DNA of 44,197 nucleotides from Clostridium sp. AM49-4BH. GTDB lineage: Bacteria > Bacillota > Clostridia > Lachnospirales > Lachnospiraceae. Location of the stretch: contig NZ_QUFB01000024.1 of NCBI RefSeq assembly GCF_003478335.1, positions 1 to 44,197 of the forward strand, read 5' to 3'. Positions 35,691 through 44,098 of this stretch are shown piece after piece. Every line of letters starts with the position of its first letter. Position 1 is the first letter of the stretch. The notes under the pieces are model-generated. The model had not been told where the DNA came from. It made no database searches and saw nothing but the letters and a program-made list of their open reading frames with translations. The position numbers and the translations under genes were made by a program.

Positions 35691-36956
35691 ATGGATCATA
35701 TATTACTTTGTACTAACCATATACCGCCGATCACAACGATATATAACAGCTTTATTGAAGATTATATGCCAGCTGCCAACGGCAGTTACGTTAAGGTGTA
35801 TCTCTACATTGCGAAATGTCTGCAGGCAAAGGAAAGTAATTTTTCCATTTCCTCTCTTGCGGATCAATTAGAAAATACAGAAAAAGATATTTTGCGGGCG
35901 TTAATGTACTGGGAGAAAAAGGGGCTTATGTCCTTAAACCGCGACAAAGCAACCGGAGAGATCTTAGGACTCGAAATGCTGATCCCCTTTGCGGAACGTG
36001 ATTTCGACACTTATGAAAACACCGCAAAAGAATCTGCTGCATCGCTAGGCGTAGATTCTGATCTCTCAGAAACCGGTGCGCTCGATAGACGCAATTCTGA
36101 TCTCTCAGAAACCGGTGCGCTCGATAGACGCAATTCTGATTTCTCAGAAACCGACGCAGCGAATACATCAACTTATGAATCATCCGGAACCGACGCTCCT
36201 TCTAATGTCAATTCCGATGTTCACAGAGCAAGCAGTTCCGCGCAGGAGAAGAATTCCTCTACCGTGAAACCAATTCAAGTTTCTCCGGAACAGATTCAAG
36301 AATTGTCCGCCAACGAGGATTTCGTATGGGTATGCAATGTTGTCGAAAGCTACCTTGAACGCCCAATGAAACCAACCGAAATACAGCTTATTACCTATTT
36401 GTATGGTACACTGCATTTTTCCAGAGAACTGATCCTGCATCTCTACGACTACTGCATTTCTATGGGAAAGACCGCCTGCAATTACATTCAGACAGTCGCC
36501 CTGTCATGGCACGAGCAGGGGATCAAAACGCCGGAACAGGCACAGAATGCTTCTGTACGATATCTGGCTTCCTACAATGCTGTTTCCAAGGCTTTAGGAC
36601 TTGGTCGCGGTCTTGCAGAAATCGAAAAAAAATATGTGGATCATTGGCAAAATGACTGGAATATGGATCTTAGTGTGATCTTAGAGGCCTGCAACCGCAC
36701 TGTGCTTAAGCTGCACCACGCAGACTTCAAATACACCGAAGGGATTTTGTCTCATTGGAATGAGCAAAACGTTCGCACATTACAAGGTGTAGAACAATCA
36801 GATCTGCACTATGCACAGACCAAAGAGCAAAAAGAAAAGAAGAAACCTTCCACATCTGGTAAACAAACACCGCGCAATCAATTCCAAAATTTCAAGCAAC
36901 GGGATGTCAGCAGCGAGGAATTACAGGAATTGGAGCGCAAATTACTTATGCAATAG
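35691..36956 (+). CDS. DnaD-domain replication initiation protein
   Basis: 421 residues. A winged-helix-like N-domain (about 15-100) resembles DnaB/DnaD of Bacillus. A Ser/Asp-rich linker (about 118-200) follows, then a DnaD domain (about 205-285 with YLERPMKPTEIQLITYLYG), a second helical repeat (about 290-365) and a basic tail. DnaD-type proteins remodel DNA at oriC and help load the helicase. The linker contains a 13-residue tandem repeat. GGAGG precedes the ATG. It is followed after 58 bases by a DnaI/DnaC-type loader. Whether it equals Bacillus DnaB or DnaD is not settled. Confidence 0.88.
   Translation: MDHILLCTNHIPPITTIYNSFIEDYMPAANGSYVKVYLYIAKCLQAKESNFSISSLADQLENTEKDILRALMYWEKKGLMSLNRDKATGEILGLEMLIPFAERDFDTYENTAKESAASLGVDSDLSETGALDRRNSDLSETGALDRRNSDFSETDAANTSTYESSGTDAPSNVNSDVHRASSSAQEKNSSTVKPIQVSPEQIQELSANEDFVWVCNVVESYLERPMKPTEIQLITYLYGTLHFSRELILHLYDYCISMGKTACNYIQTVALSWHEQGIKTPEQAQNASVRYLASYNAVSKALGLGRGLAEIEKKYVDHWQNDWNMDLSVILEACNRTVLKLHHADFKYTEGILSHWNEQNVRTLQGVEQSDLHYAQTKEQKEKKKPSTSGKQTPRNQFQNFKQRDVSSEELQELERKLLMQ
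36057..36155 (+). repeat. 39-bp in-frame tandem repeat in the DnaD-like linker
   Basis: Two identical 39-base units (36057-36095, 36096-36134) encode SDLSETGALDRRN twice, and a third diverged partial copy follows. Identity at every base suggests a recent duplication. It lies in the flexible acidic linker, where length change should be tolerated. Confidence 0.9.
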
Positions 36957-37014
36957 TACGATCTGATGACAGACCGCAGCACATACCATCACGCAGCAAC
37001 CAGGAGGAGACGCC

Positions 37015-38004
37015 ATGGGAATATCCAACACACAATATCGCGATATCATGTTTCAATACGATCAGACGCGAATGAACAATCAGCGCATACTGGATAAGCG
37101 GTACGAAACACTTTTTGCTGAAATTCCGGAATTAGAACAGATCCAACACGATATTATGGACTTATCACTGACGCAGGCGCGCAAAGAATTGTTTCAGACC
37201 GAACCGGACCCAAAGAGCGAAGCTGAATACAGTGCAAAACGCGAAGCATTGCTGTCCCGCAAAAAGGCACTGCTGTTACATCACGGCTATCCGGAGGATT
37301 ATCTGCAAAGCATTTATACCTGTCCGGACTGCAAAGACACCGGCTATCAGAACAACGAACCTTGTCACTGCCTTAAAAACGCTGAGATCAAGGCTCTTTA
37401 TGAAAGTTCAAATCTTATGGACATTCTGAATCATGAGAATTTTGACACCTTTGATGATAGTTACTACGACGACACCATCGTCAATGAAAATCTTTCTCTA
37501 ACAGCCCGCCAAAATATTCGCAAGGTAAAAACGGTCTGTCTAGACTATATCAAGCACTTTGATGATTCCTATGACAACCTGATATTCTATGGTTCTACAG
37601 GCGTCGGCAAAACCTTTCTGACGCACTGTATCGCCAAGAAACTTTTGGATACATCTCACACGGTGCTTTACTTGACTTCATTGCAGCTTTTTGATATTTT
37701 AGAGAGGAATAAGTTCCGTCATGAGGATATTTCCACTTCAAACGAACAAATTGCATATATGCTGCAAAGTGATTTGCTCATTATAGATGATCTTGGGGCA
37801 GAATTGGTCAATGGCTTTACGTCTTCTCAGCTGTATTATTTTATTGAGGAGCGCCATATCAACCATAAGTCAACCATCATCTCGACCAATTTATCGTTTC
37901 AGGAATTACGTGACCGATACAGCGAGCGTATTTTCTCACGTTTTATCGGTTTTTATCATTTCTTCTTAATAATTGGAGATGATATACGTCAGAGGCTAGA
38001 TTAA
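37015..38004 (+). CDS. DnaI/DnaC-type helicase loader (AAA+ ATPase)
   Basis: 329 residues. The N-terminal helical region ends in a zinc-binding motif (C103PDC106 ... C117HC119) followed by the AAA+ domain: Walker A GSTGVGKT (193-200), Walker B LLIIDDLGAE (about 254-263) and a sensor/arginine-finger region (SERIFSRFIG). This arrangement is that of the helicase loader that puts DnaB-type helicase on DnaA-opened origin DNA. It follows the DnaD-like gene in one operon, with AGGAGG upstream. Confidence 0.92.
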   Translation: MGISNTQYRDIMFQYDQTRMNNQRILDKRYETLFAEIPELEQIQHDIMDLSLTQARKELFQTEPDPKSEAEYSAKREALLSRKKALLLHHGYPEDYLQSIYTCPDCKDTGYQNNEPCHCLKNAEIKALYESSNLMDILNHENFDTFDDSYYDDTIVNENLSLTARQNIRKVKTVCLDYIKHFDDSYDNLIFYGSTGVGKTFLTHCIAKKLLDTSHTVLYLTSLQLFDILERNKFRHEDISTSNEQIAYMLQSDLLIIDDLGAELVNGFTSSQLYYFIEERHINHKSTIISTNLSFQELRDRYSERIFSRFIGFYHFFLIIGDDIRQRLD

Positions 38005-38057
38005 CTGCCAAATAACATGATAACAATTATATAAATTCATACGGAGGACATTTTACT

Positions 38058-39230
38058 ATGAAACGACATGACAAGTTAGCAGACACACTTCCTGTTGGTA
38101 CCCTTGGTATCTTGGCGCTGGAGAGCAGCCACGACATGGGCAAACGAGTAAACGATTATATCGTTGACTGGCGAAAGGATCGCGCTGCACAAAATGCTAC
38201 CGCATCTACCTTTGCAGGATACAACCGTGATTCTTTCTTGATTGATTCCGCATGCCCGCGTTTTGGTTCCGGCGAGGCGAAAGGCATCATCAACGAATCT
38301 GTGCGTGGAGATGATTTGTATTTATTAGTTGATGTCTGCAATTACAGCTTAACTTATACCGTTTGCGGACACACGAATCACATGTCGCCGGATGATCATT
38401 ATCAGGATCTTAAGCGTATCATTGCTGCAGTTGGTGGCAAGGCACGCCGCATCACTGTGATCATGCCTTTCTTATATGAAAGCAGACAGCATCGACGCAG
38501 TGCACGCGAATCCTTGGACTGCGCAATGGCATTGCACGAATTAACACAAATGGGTGTTGAAAGTATTATCACCTTTGATGCACATGATCCTCGCGTTCAA
38601 AACGCAATTCCTTTGAATAGTTTCGAAACCGTTCAGCCTACGTATCAATTCATCAAAGCACTTCTGAAGAACGTGCCGGACCTTAAGGTTGATGCAGATC
38701 ATTTGATGGTGATCAGCCCGGATGAAGGTGCTATGGGACGTGCTGTATATTACGCAAACGTTCTTGGCATCGATATGGGTATGTTCTATAAACGCCGCGA
38801 TTACAGCCGCATTGTTGACGGACGCAATCCGATCATTGCCCATGAGTTCCTCGGCTCTGACCTGCAGGGCAAAGATGTTATCATCGTCGATGATATGATT
38901 TCCTCGGGTGAAAGCATGATCGATGTTGCAACACAGTTAAAGCAGCGCAAAGCAAATCGTATTTTTGTTGCTGCAACGTTTGGTCTGTTTACAAACGGCA
39001 TGTCCAAATTTGATGAAGCACATGAAAAAGGCTTGATCGATAAGGTTCTCACAACAAACCTTGTATATCAGCCGGAAGAAGTTTTGTCTAGAGACTATTA
39101 TGTCAGCGTAGACATGAGCAAGTATATCGCCTTATTGATCGACACCTTAAACCACGATCAATCCATTAGCGGTTTATTAAACCCTGCAGAACGTATTAAT
39201 GCCATTTTGGAAAAATATGGACAGCGTTAA
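38058..39230 (+). CDS. prs: Ribose-phosphate pyrophosphokinase
   Basis: Makes PRPP from ribose 5-phosphate and ATP for nucleotide, His and Trp synthesis. At 390 residues it is about 70 longer than the classic enzyme, matching a longer clostridial form. The PRPP-binding loop is VIIVDDMISSGES (about 275-287); ESRQHRR and the catalytic flexible-loop region precede it. GGAGG lies upstream. It is 53 bases after the loader gene and is followed by a strong terminator. Confidence 0.93.
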   Translation: MKRHDKLADTLPVGTLGILALESSHDMGKRVNDYIVDWRKDRAAQNATASTFAGYNRDSFLIDSACPRFGSGEAKGIINESVRGDDLYLLVDVCNYSLTYTVCGHTNHMSPDDHYQDLKRIIAAVGGKARRITVIMPFLYESRQHRRSARESLDCAMALHELTQMGVESIITFDAHDPRVQNAIPLNSFETVQPTYQFIKALLKNVPDLKVDADHLMVISPDEGAMGRAVYYANVLGIDMGMFYKRRDYSRIVDGRNPIIAHEFLGSDLQGKDVIIVDDMISSGESMIDVATQLKQRKANRIFVAATFGLFTNGMSKFDEAHEKGLIDKVLTTNLVYQPEEVLSRDYYVSVDMSKYIALLIDTLNHDQSISGLLNPAERINAILEKYGQR

Positions 39231-39272
39231 TTAAAGCATAAAATTGAGAAAAGCAACAACAAGTTTCCTTAA

Positions 39273-39306
39273 AACGCTTAGACCGCAAGGTTTGAGCGTT
39301 TTTTTA
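39273..39306 (+). terminator. Terminator of prs
   Basis: AACGCT...AGCGTT stem with inner CC/GG (39273-39300) followed by seven Ts, about 42 bases after the prs stop. Confidence 0.9.
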
Positions 39307-39501
39307 CAAATCGTTTTGAAAATTAAGATTTTTTTTAGAATATGGACAAATTCTGTCCACATTTACATGCTATTATGTATACATAGAAATCAAAGAGAAC
39401 AGATTTCAAGAAAAACAGTGAAATCAAAAGAAGCATTTGATTTCTACCAAACTAGCCGACTGACTTATGTTTGAGATAGATTCTTTTTCATTTTTTTCAT
39501 T
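39307..39501. other. Intergenic stretch after prs
   Basis: No gene is recognised. It contains the palindrome TGGACA-AATTC-TGTCCA near 39341-39361 (operator-like) and a perfect 9-bp hairpin GAAATCAAA/TTTGATTTC (39420-39444). A TATTAT with no good -35 lies between them. It could encode a short RNA, but the evidence is thin. Confidence 0.35.
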
Positions 39502-39533
39502 GGGCCTGTGGTAGCTCCCTCTGCCACAGGCCG
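39502..39533. terminator. Hairpin downstream of dapA
   Basis: Perfect 9-bp stem GGCCTGTGG/CCACAGGCC (39503-39532). Neither strand has a U-run directly at its base (a T5 starts 7 bases later on the plus strand), so its efficiency as a terminator is uncertain. Confidence 0.5.
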
Positions 39534-39581
39534 ACTCCTTTTTAAACCCAGATCATTCTAAAGTAATTCGAGCGAGACACC

Positions 39582-40466
39582 TTAAATCAAGTGCATCGCT
39601 GCCATTTCTCTCTTTAAGATCTCCTTGTTAGCATCTTCCATCTCTGTCAAAGGTGCGCGTAATGAACCAACGTTTTTACCCATCATATTCATAGCAGCTT
39701 TTACCGGGATCGGATTTACTTCACAGAACAATGCATCACATAACGGAAGTGCATCAAGCTGCATCTTGGCACTCTGCTTCACATTTCCATTCAAATAATT
39801 CATAACCATCTCATGTGTATACTTCGGCGCAACATTTGCCAACACAGAAATCACGCCTTTTGCTCCCAAAGAAAGCATCGGAATTGTCTGGTCGTCATTT
39901 CCGGAATACAGATCCACATTACCATCGCACAGGTGCAGAATTTGCGCTACAGCGCTGATGTTACCGGAAGCTTCTTTCACACCTGCAATATTGTCTACAT
40001 CTTTAATAAGTGTAGCGATGGTCTGTGGTGTCATTCCGCAACCGGTACGGCTTGGTACATTGTATAAAATGATCGGTGCCGTGATCTCTGACGCAATCTT
40101 TTTATAATGTGCAATCAAACCATTCTGCGTTGCCTTGTTGTAATACGGAGTTACAACAAGCACACCCTCTGCTCCTGCCTCAGAAGCTTCTTTGCTAAGC
40201 TGTACTGCTGTTGCCGTGCAGTTAGAACCGGTGCCGGCAATGACCGGAATACGGTGATTTACACGCTCAATCGCAAAACGAATCACATTTGCATGCTCTT
40301 CTTCAGATAAAGTTGCAGACTCTCCGGTCGTTCCACAAATAATAATCGCATCTGTTCCCTCTGCAATCTGCCACTCCAAAATCTCATCTAATTTGTCGTA
40401 GTTTACCCCCAAGTTCTCTTTCATTGGTGTGACCAAAGCCACGCCTGCTCCTGTAAAAATTGACAT
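39582..40466 (-). CDS. dapA: 4-hydroxy-tetrahydrodipicolinate synthase
   Basis: Condenses pyruvate and aspartate semialdehyde in the first step of the lysine/diaminopimelate branch. It is 294 residues, a TIM barrel with GTTGESATL, the Tyr-containing PIILYNVPSRTG and the Schiff-base lysine in AGVKEASG. ATG 40466 follows GGAGG by 5 bases. Expression is controlled by the upstream lysine riboswitch and its terminator. Confidence 0.97.
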   Translation of the reverse strand: MSIFTGAGVALVTPMKENLGVNYDKLDEILEWQIAEGTDAIIICGTTGESATLSEEEHANVIRFAIERVNHRIPVIAGTGSNCTATAVQLSKEASEAGAEGVLVVTPYYNKATQNGLIAHYKKIASEITAPIILYNVPSRTGCGMTPQTIATLIKDVDNIAGVKEASGNISAVAQILHLCDGNVDLYSGNDDQTIPMLSLGAKGVISVLANVAPKYTHEMVMNYLNGNVKQSAKMQLDALPLCDALFCEVNPIPVKAAMNMMGKNVGSLRAPLTEMEDANKEILKREMAAMHLI

Positions 40467-40612
40467 AATTTCCTCCATTCTGCTTTCGCTATTCCCAAAT
40501 CGGGGTTCTGATTTTTAGATATTGGTTGTCGTTTGAGCATTTTCCCACCCATGCACTCACAGTTACCTTTTGCAAATGCCATTTTACGGGAAATTCGAGT
40601 TACCCAGCTAAC

Positions 40613-40645
40613 AAAAAGAGGTGATACACGGGATGTATCACCTCT
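40613..40645 (-). terminator. Riboswitch-controlled terminator of dapA
   Basis: Perfect 12-bp stem AGAGGTGATACA/TGTATCACCTCT with a 5-base loop (40617-40645) followed on the minus strand by TTTTTGTT. It sits 20 bases after the lysine aptamer and about 150 bases before dapA, as expected for lysine-induced premature termination. Confidence 0.9.
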
Positions 40646-40665
40646 TTGAAGTATCTCTTCAAACC

Positions 40666-40827
40666 GATAGCTCTCCATCCTCTTGATGACAGTCATGTCG
40701 TTATTCACGCCATGCCCAAGAAATCTTGCTACAGGACAAGCTTTCTTTCGGCACTGTTCCCTTTCTGATCTCATCTACTGCGCCTGACGCATCCGAAATC
40801 CTACTCATGAAGAGTGCGACCTCTATC
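40666..40827 (-). ncRNA. Lysine riboswitch (L box) aptamer
   Basis: On the minus strand it begins GATAGAGGTCGC and ends GGAGAGCTATC, closing the P1 stem (GATAG/CTATC). Between them are the hallmark blocks AGAGTA-like ATGAGTAGG, GGGAACAGTGCCGAAAG, and GACATGACTGTCATC, in the order seen in the Bacillus lysC riboswitch. Free lysine should stabilise the aptamer and favour the downstream terminator, shutting off dapA. Confidence 0.92.
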
Positions 40828-40842
40828 TTTTTTACATATATG

Positions 40843-40871
40843 AGAATATCACTATCCTCTGCTTCTGTCAA
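40843..40871 (-). promoter_or_regulatory. dapA promoter, with a second possible promoter upstream
   Basis: Minus-strand TTGACA (40871-40866), 17-base spacer, TATTCT (40848-40843), just ahead of the riboswitch. A second TTGACA (40925-40920) with a 16-base spacer and TATAAG (40903-40898) lies about 55 bases upstream, inside a repeated segment. Confidence 0.65.
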
Positions 40872-40945
40872 CGCTAACTTATGCTTCCTAGCACTAACTT
40901 ATATTTCCCAGCATTATGCTGTCAATGCTAACTTATGCTTCCCAA
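40866..40945 (-). repeat. Imperfect repeats carrying promoter elements upstream of dapA
   Basis: The 14-base core AAGCATAAGTTAGC followed by (A/G)TTGACA occurs twice (near 40925-40942 and 40866-40885 on the plus coordinate). A third diverged copy, AAATATAAGTTAGTG, lies between, next to an inverted GCAT-AATGC. The repeats duplicate the -35 element of the dapA promoter. Confidence 0.7.
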
Positions 40946-40975
40946 CAGTATACCGAGCAAAAAACCTCATGCTCT

Positions 40976-42043
40976 TTATTTATCCCACTGAGCAATAATT
41001 TCCTGTACCGCAGCCAAAAAACGATCCATTTCCGCATCCGTTCCAATGGATATTCGCAGATAATTGTCAATGCGCGGATTGGAAAAATACCTGACAAAAA
41101 TGTGCTGCTTGCGCAATTCTTCAAACAAATGTGTAGCTGGAACAGTTTTATGTGTCGCAAAAATAAAATTTGTCATCGAATCTCCAAACGTAAAACCAAG
41201 CTCCGTAAGTGCTTGTTTGGTGCGCTCTCGTGTTGCAACAATCTTCGCTGTAGTCTCCTCAAAATAATCCTGATCTGATAACGCAGCAACGCCAAGTGCT
41301 ACGGATAAACGAGTCATCGGATAACTGTTAAACGAATATCGAACGTCGTTCATTGCCTTGATCAATTTCGCATTACCGATTGCATGACCAATACGCATTC
41401 CTGCCATAGATCGAGATTTTGAAAACGTTTGTACTACCACAACATTTTCATACTCGTCCACCAGCGGAAGTGCTGTATAACCGCTAAAATCTGCATATGC
41501 CTCATCAATTATGACAACAACATTCGGATTAGCTTCGATGACTGCGCGCAAAAACTCCTCACTTTGACGAATACCCGTCGGTGCATTTGGATTGGCTATC
41601 ACGATACCGCCATTTTCGCACTGATAATCTTCCAATCGAAGTGCAAAGGCATCATCCAAAGCCGGACGCTCATACGGAATTTGAAATAATTCTGCCCATA
41701 CATCATAGAACGAATATGTAATATCCGGGAACAAAATCGGTTTACCCGAATTAAAAAATGTCAAAAACGCAATAGCAAGTACATCATCGGATCCTACTCC
41801 TGTATACACCTGATCTGCCTGCACATGATATCTTTCTGCCAGCGCATTGACTAAGTCTGTCGATGCCGGATCCGGATATAATCTCAGGCTGTCGAGTTCA
41901 AACTTCTGCAGTGCTTCTGCCACCTTTGGTGATGGCGGATATGGATTTTCGTTAGTATTCAACTTAACCATGTCCGGCAAATTAGGCTGTTCGCCCGGAA
42001 CATACGGCTCTACTTTGCGAAAATTATCTTCCAATCTACTCAT
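40976..42043 (-). CDS. hisC: Histidinol-phosphate aminotransferase
   Basis: PLP-dependent transamination in histidine biosynthesis, 355 residues, fold type I. It has LNTNENPYPPSP (about 28-39), NPNAPTG, DEAYADFSG and the PLP lysine in FSKSRSMAGMRIG. It is alone among his genes here, so broader aromatic or other substrate use cannot be excluded. It starts 54 bases after the AspC-like gene on the same strand. Confidence 0.93.
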   Translation of the reverse strand: MSRLEDNFRKVEPYVPGEQPNLPDMVKLNTNENPYPPSPKVAEALQKFELDSLRLYPDPASTDLVNALAERYHVQADQVYTGVGSDDVLAIAFLTFFNSGKPILFPDITYSFYDVWAELFQIPYERPALDDAFALRLEDYQCENGGIVIANPNAPTGIRQSEEFLRAVIEANPNVVVIIDEAYADFSGYTALPLVDEYENVVVVQTFSKSRSMAGMRIGHAIGNAKLIKAMNDVRYSFNSYPMTRLSVALGVAALSDQDYFEETTAKIVATRERTKQALTELGFTFGDSMTNFIFATHKTVPATHLFEELRKQHIFVRYFSNPRIDNYLRISIGTDAEMDRFLAAVQEIIAQWDK

Positions 42044-42097
42044 GTCGTACCTCTTTTCCGTCTATTTCTGTCGTCCACTTAGAATTGTTACACTTAT

Positions 42098-43279
42098 TTA
42101 CTGATAACACTCAGCCAGCTTCTTAAATGCCGGGAGCGAGCGCTCGATCATCGCATGATCCACACAATAAGCAATCCGCACATAACCAGGACACATAAAT
42201 GCACTTCCCGGAACCATTAAAATATGGAACTCTTTTCCTTTGGCAACAAATGCCTTATCATCTTCCTTAGCCTTAACCCAAAGATAAAAAGCCCCTTCCG
42301 GTTTAGCACACTCAAAGCCATACTCTGTCAGAGCATTGTAAAGCAGCTTTCGGTTGGCATCATAGGCTGCAACATCCGTTGTCGCATCCAGACATTTTGA
42401 TACCGCAAGCTGCATCAAAGATGGTGCATTTACAAATCCTAAAATACGATTCGCAACATTTGCTGCACAAATAACATTTTCAAAATCATCTACCTCATCC
42501 GGAATCACAAGGTAACCAATACGCTCACCCGGAAGAGACAGAGATTTACTATAAGAATATCCTACAATTGTATTACGATAATACTTCGTCAGATATGGCA
42601 CTTCTACGCCATCATAAGCAAGCTCACGGTATGGTTCATCTGCAATAAGGTAAATCTGCGTTCCAAACTCTTTTTGCTTCTCCTCCAATACTGCTGCCAA
42701 TTTCTGAATCGTTTCTTCTGAATATACTACACCGGTAGGATTGTTCGGATTATTGACTATCACTGCTTTCGTCTTTGCCGTGATCTTCTTTGCAAACGTC
42801 TCAAGATCGAGCTGGAAAGAAGGTACATCTGCCGGTACAACTACCATTACACCGTCAAAGTTAGCTACATAATTATTATATTCTCCAAAATATGGTGCAA
42901 ATGCGATTACTTCATCGCCCGGATCTAACAATGTTTTAAGTGCAACATTAAGACCACCTGCAGCACCTACTGTCATAATGATATTATTCTGAGAAAACTT
43001 TGTGTCAAAGCGGCGATTTAAGGACTGTGCAATTCTCTCGCGCACTTCCTCGTATCCGGAGTTGTTCATATAACCATGCACGAAATTCGGTGCATCCTCA
43101 TTCAATGTCTCAATAATGGCTTCTTTAACCTGTTTTGGAGGCTCTACGCTTGGGTTTCCAAGACTGAAATCATAGACGTTCTCTGCGCCAAACTCAACCG
43201 CCATCTTCTTCCCTTCCTCAAACATTGCTCTTGTAACCGAGCTTCCCTCAACAAATTTCACCATTTTTTTTGCTATCAT
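42098..43279 (-). CDS. AspC-like PLP-dependent aminotransferase
   Basis: 393 residues, class I/II aminotransferase, with FSLGNPSVEPP, NNPNNPTGVVYS, ADEPYRELAYDG and the PLP lysine in YSYSKSLSLPGERIGYL. The substrate is most likely aspartate or another common amino acid, but subfamily and specificity cannot be fixed from sequence. ATG 43279 was chosen because GAGAGG lies 8 bases upstream; a longer frame from 43333 adds 18 residues without a ribosome site. Probably one operon with hisC. Confidence 0.9.
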   Translation of the reverse strand: MIAKKMVKFVEGSSVTRAMFEEGKKMAVEFGAENVYDFSLGNPSVEPPKQVKEAIIETLNEDAPNFVHGYMNNSGYEEVRERIAQSLNRRFDTKFSQNNIIMTVGAAGGLNVALKTLLDPGDEVIAFAPYFGEYNNYVANFDGVMVVVPADVPSFQLDLETFAKKITAKTKAVIVNNPNNPTGVVYSEETIQKLAAVLEEKQKEFGTQIYLIADEPYRELAYDGVEVPYLTKYYRNTIVGYSYSKSLSLPGERIGYLVIPDEVDDFENVICAANVANRILGFVNAPSLMQLAVSKCLDATTDVAAYDANRKLLYNALTEYGFECAKPEGAFYLWVKAKEDDKAFVAKGKEFHILMVPGSAFMCPGYVRIAYCVDHAMIERSLPAFKKLAECYQ

Positions 43280-43540
43280 ATTATGTACCTCTCTATACTT
43301 TGATTTTATTACAACGAGAAAATATATACACAATACCGGTCACCCGGTTTACACATAAAACGTATATCAAAATACCGCCTACGCAAGCATTTCTATGTCT
43401 CGCCGCATCTTACTCGCACTTTTTATTATATGCCTACGGATATATTCATGTCAAACCTTTCCCGTCATAGAACACAGTAATTCCATATAAATATATTTTT
43501 CATTCCAACTTCGCACATCCGAAGCTGCCATCTGGTCACT

Positions 43541-43632
43541 TATTGCTTATTATGTCGATAGTTTCATTATATTTTGCAGGCACCATATTGTGGGTTCTTC
43601 CATGAAGAAACTATAGCAATTGCCTTGCCGCA
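43541..43632 (-). repeat. 92-bp repeat, copy A
   Basis: Aligns without gaps to 43988-44079, with 71 of 92 positions identical by hand count. Conserved blocks are TATTGCTTATTATGTC, ATTTTGCAG-CACCA and CTATAG-AATTGCCTTGCCGCA. It lies downstream of the tRNA-Lys terminator. No reading frame is supported; the rest of 43280-43650 holds nothing I recognise. Confidence 0.85.
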
Positions 43633-43650
43633 ATTAGTTTCCTATTAATT

Positions 43651-43683
43651 AATAAACAAAGGTGCCAAAAAAATTTTGACACC
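43651..43683 (-). terminator. Terminator of tRNA-Lys
   Basis: Ten-bp stem GGTGTCAAAA/TTTTGGCACC (one wobble, 43661-43683) followed on the minus strand by TTTGTTTATT, about 20 bases after the tRNA 3' end. Confidence 0.8.
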
Positions 43684-43703
43684 TACTCTTTAAAATATAA
43701 AAA

Positions 43704-43776
43704 TGCGCGATCAGGGGTTCGAACCCTGGACACCCTGATTAAGAGTCAGGTGCTCTGCCAACTGAGCTAATCGCGC
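43704..43776 (-). tRNA. tRNA-Lys (anticodon CTT)
   Basis: A 73-base tRNA. It has acceptor stem GCGCGAT/ATCGCGC, D arm with TAGCTCAGTTGGCAGAGC, anticodon loop CTCTTAA in the stem CTGA/TCAG, T arm GGGTTCGAACCCC and discriminator A. CCA is not encoded. It has its own promoter and terminator. Confidence 0.97.
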
Positions 43777-43808
43777 ATATCTGACATATCAATGTCAGCA
43801 ACTCGTTT

Positions 43809-43837
43809 AATATACCACACTTTCGCATGGAAAGCAA
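43809..43837 (-). promoter_or_regulatory. Promoter of tRNA-Lys
   Basis: Minus-strand TTGCTT (43837-43832), 17-base spacer, TATATT (43814-43809), about 33 bases before the tRNA 5' end. A TGACAT/ATGTCA hairpin lies in the short 5' leader. Confidence 0.65.
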
Positions 43838-43987
43838 GTGTTTTTTTTACTTTTCCCACTTTTCCGACTTTTTCAATTCACCCTTTTTGAACAAACATCC
43901 CAATAACCTTATCAAGAGCAGCTTCAGATGTGCGCAGGTTGAGTTTCTTACTCTAACTTTCCATACCTCAAATCCTCCACAACCACC

Positions 43988-44079
43988 TATTGCTTATTAT
44001 GTCAATGACTATATTGCATTTTGCAGTCACCAAAGAGTGCTTTCTGCCATCCGAGAACTATAGTAATTGCCTTGCCGCA
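43988..44079 (-). repeat. 92-bp repeat, copy B
   Basis: Second copy of the repeat at 43541-43632, same orientation and exactly the same length, upstream of the tRNA-Lys promoter. The two copies flank the tRNA gene. The stretch 43838-43987 shows nothing else recognisable. Confidence 0.85.
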
Positions 44080-44098
44080 TTTTCGTTTTTGGTGATTT

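Noticed and set aside
40421..40774. A 117-codon minus-strand frame upstream of dapA
   Set aside because: It spans the lysine riboswitch and its terminator and overlaps the dapA start; the RNA explanation is much stronger.
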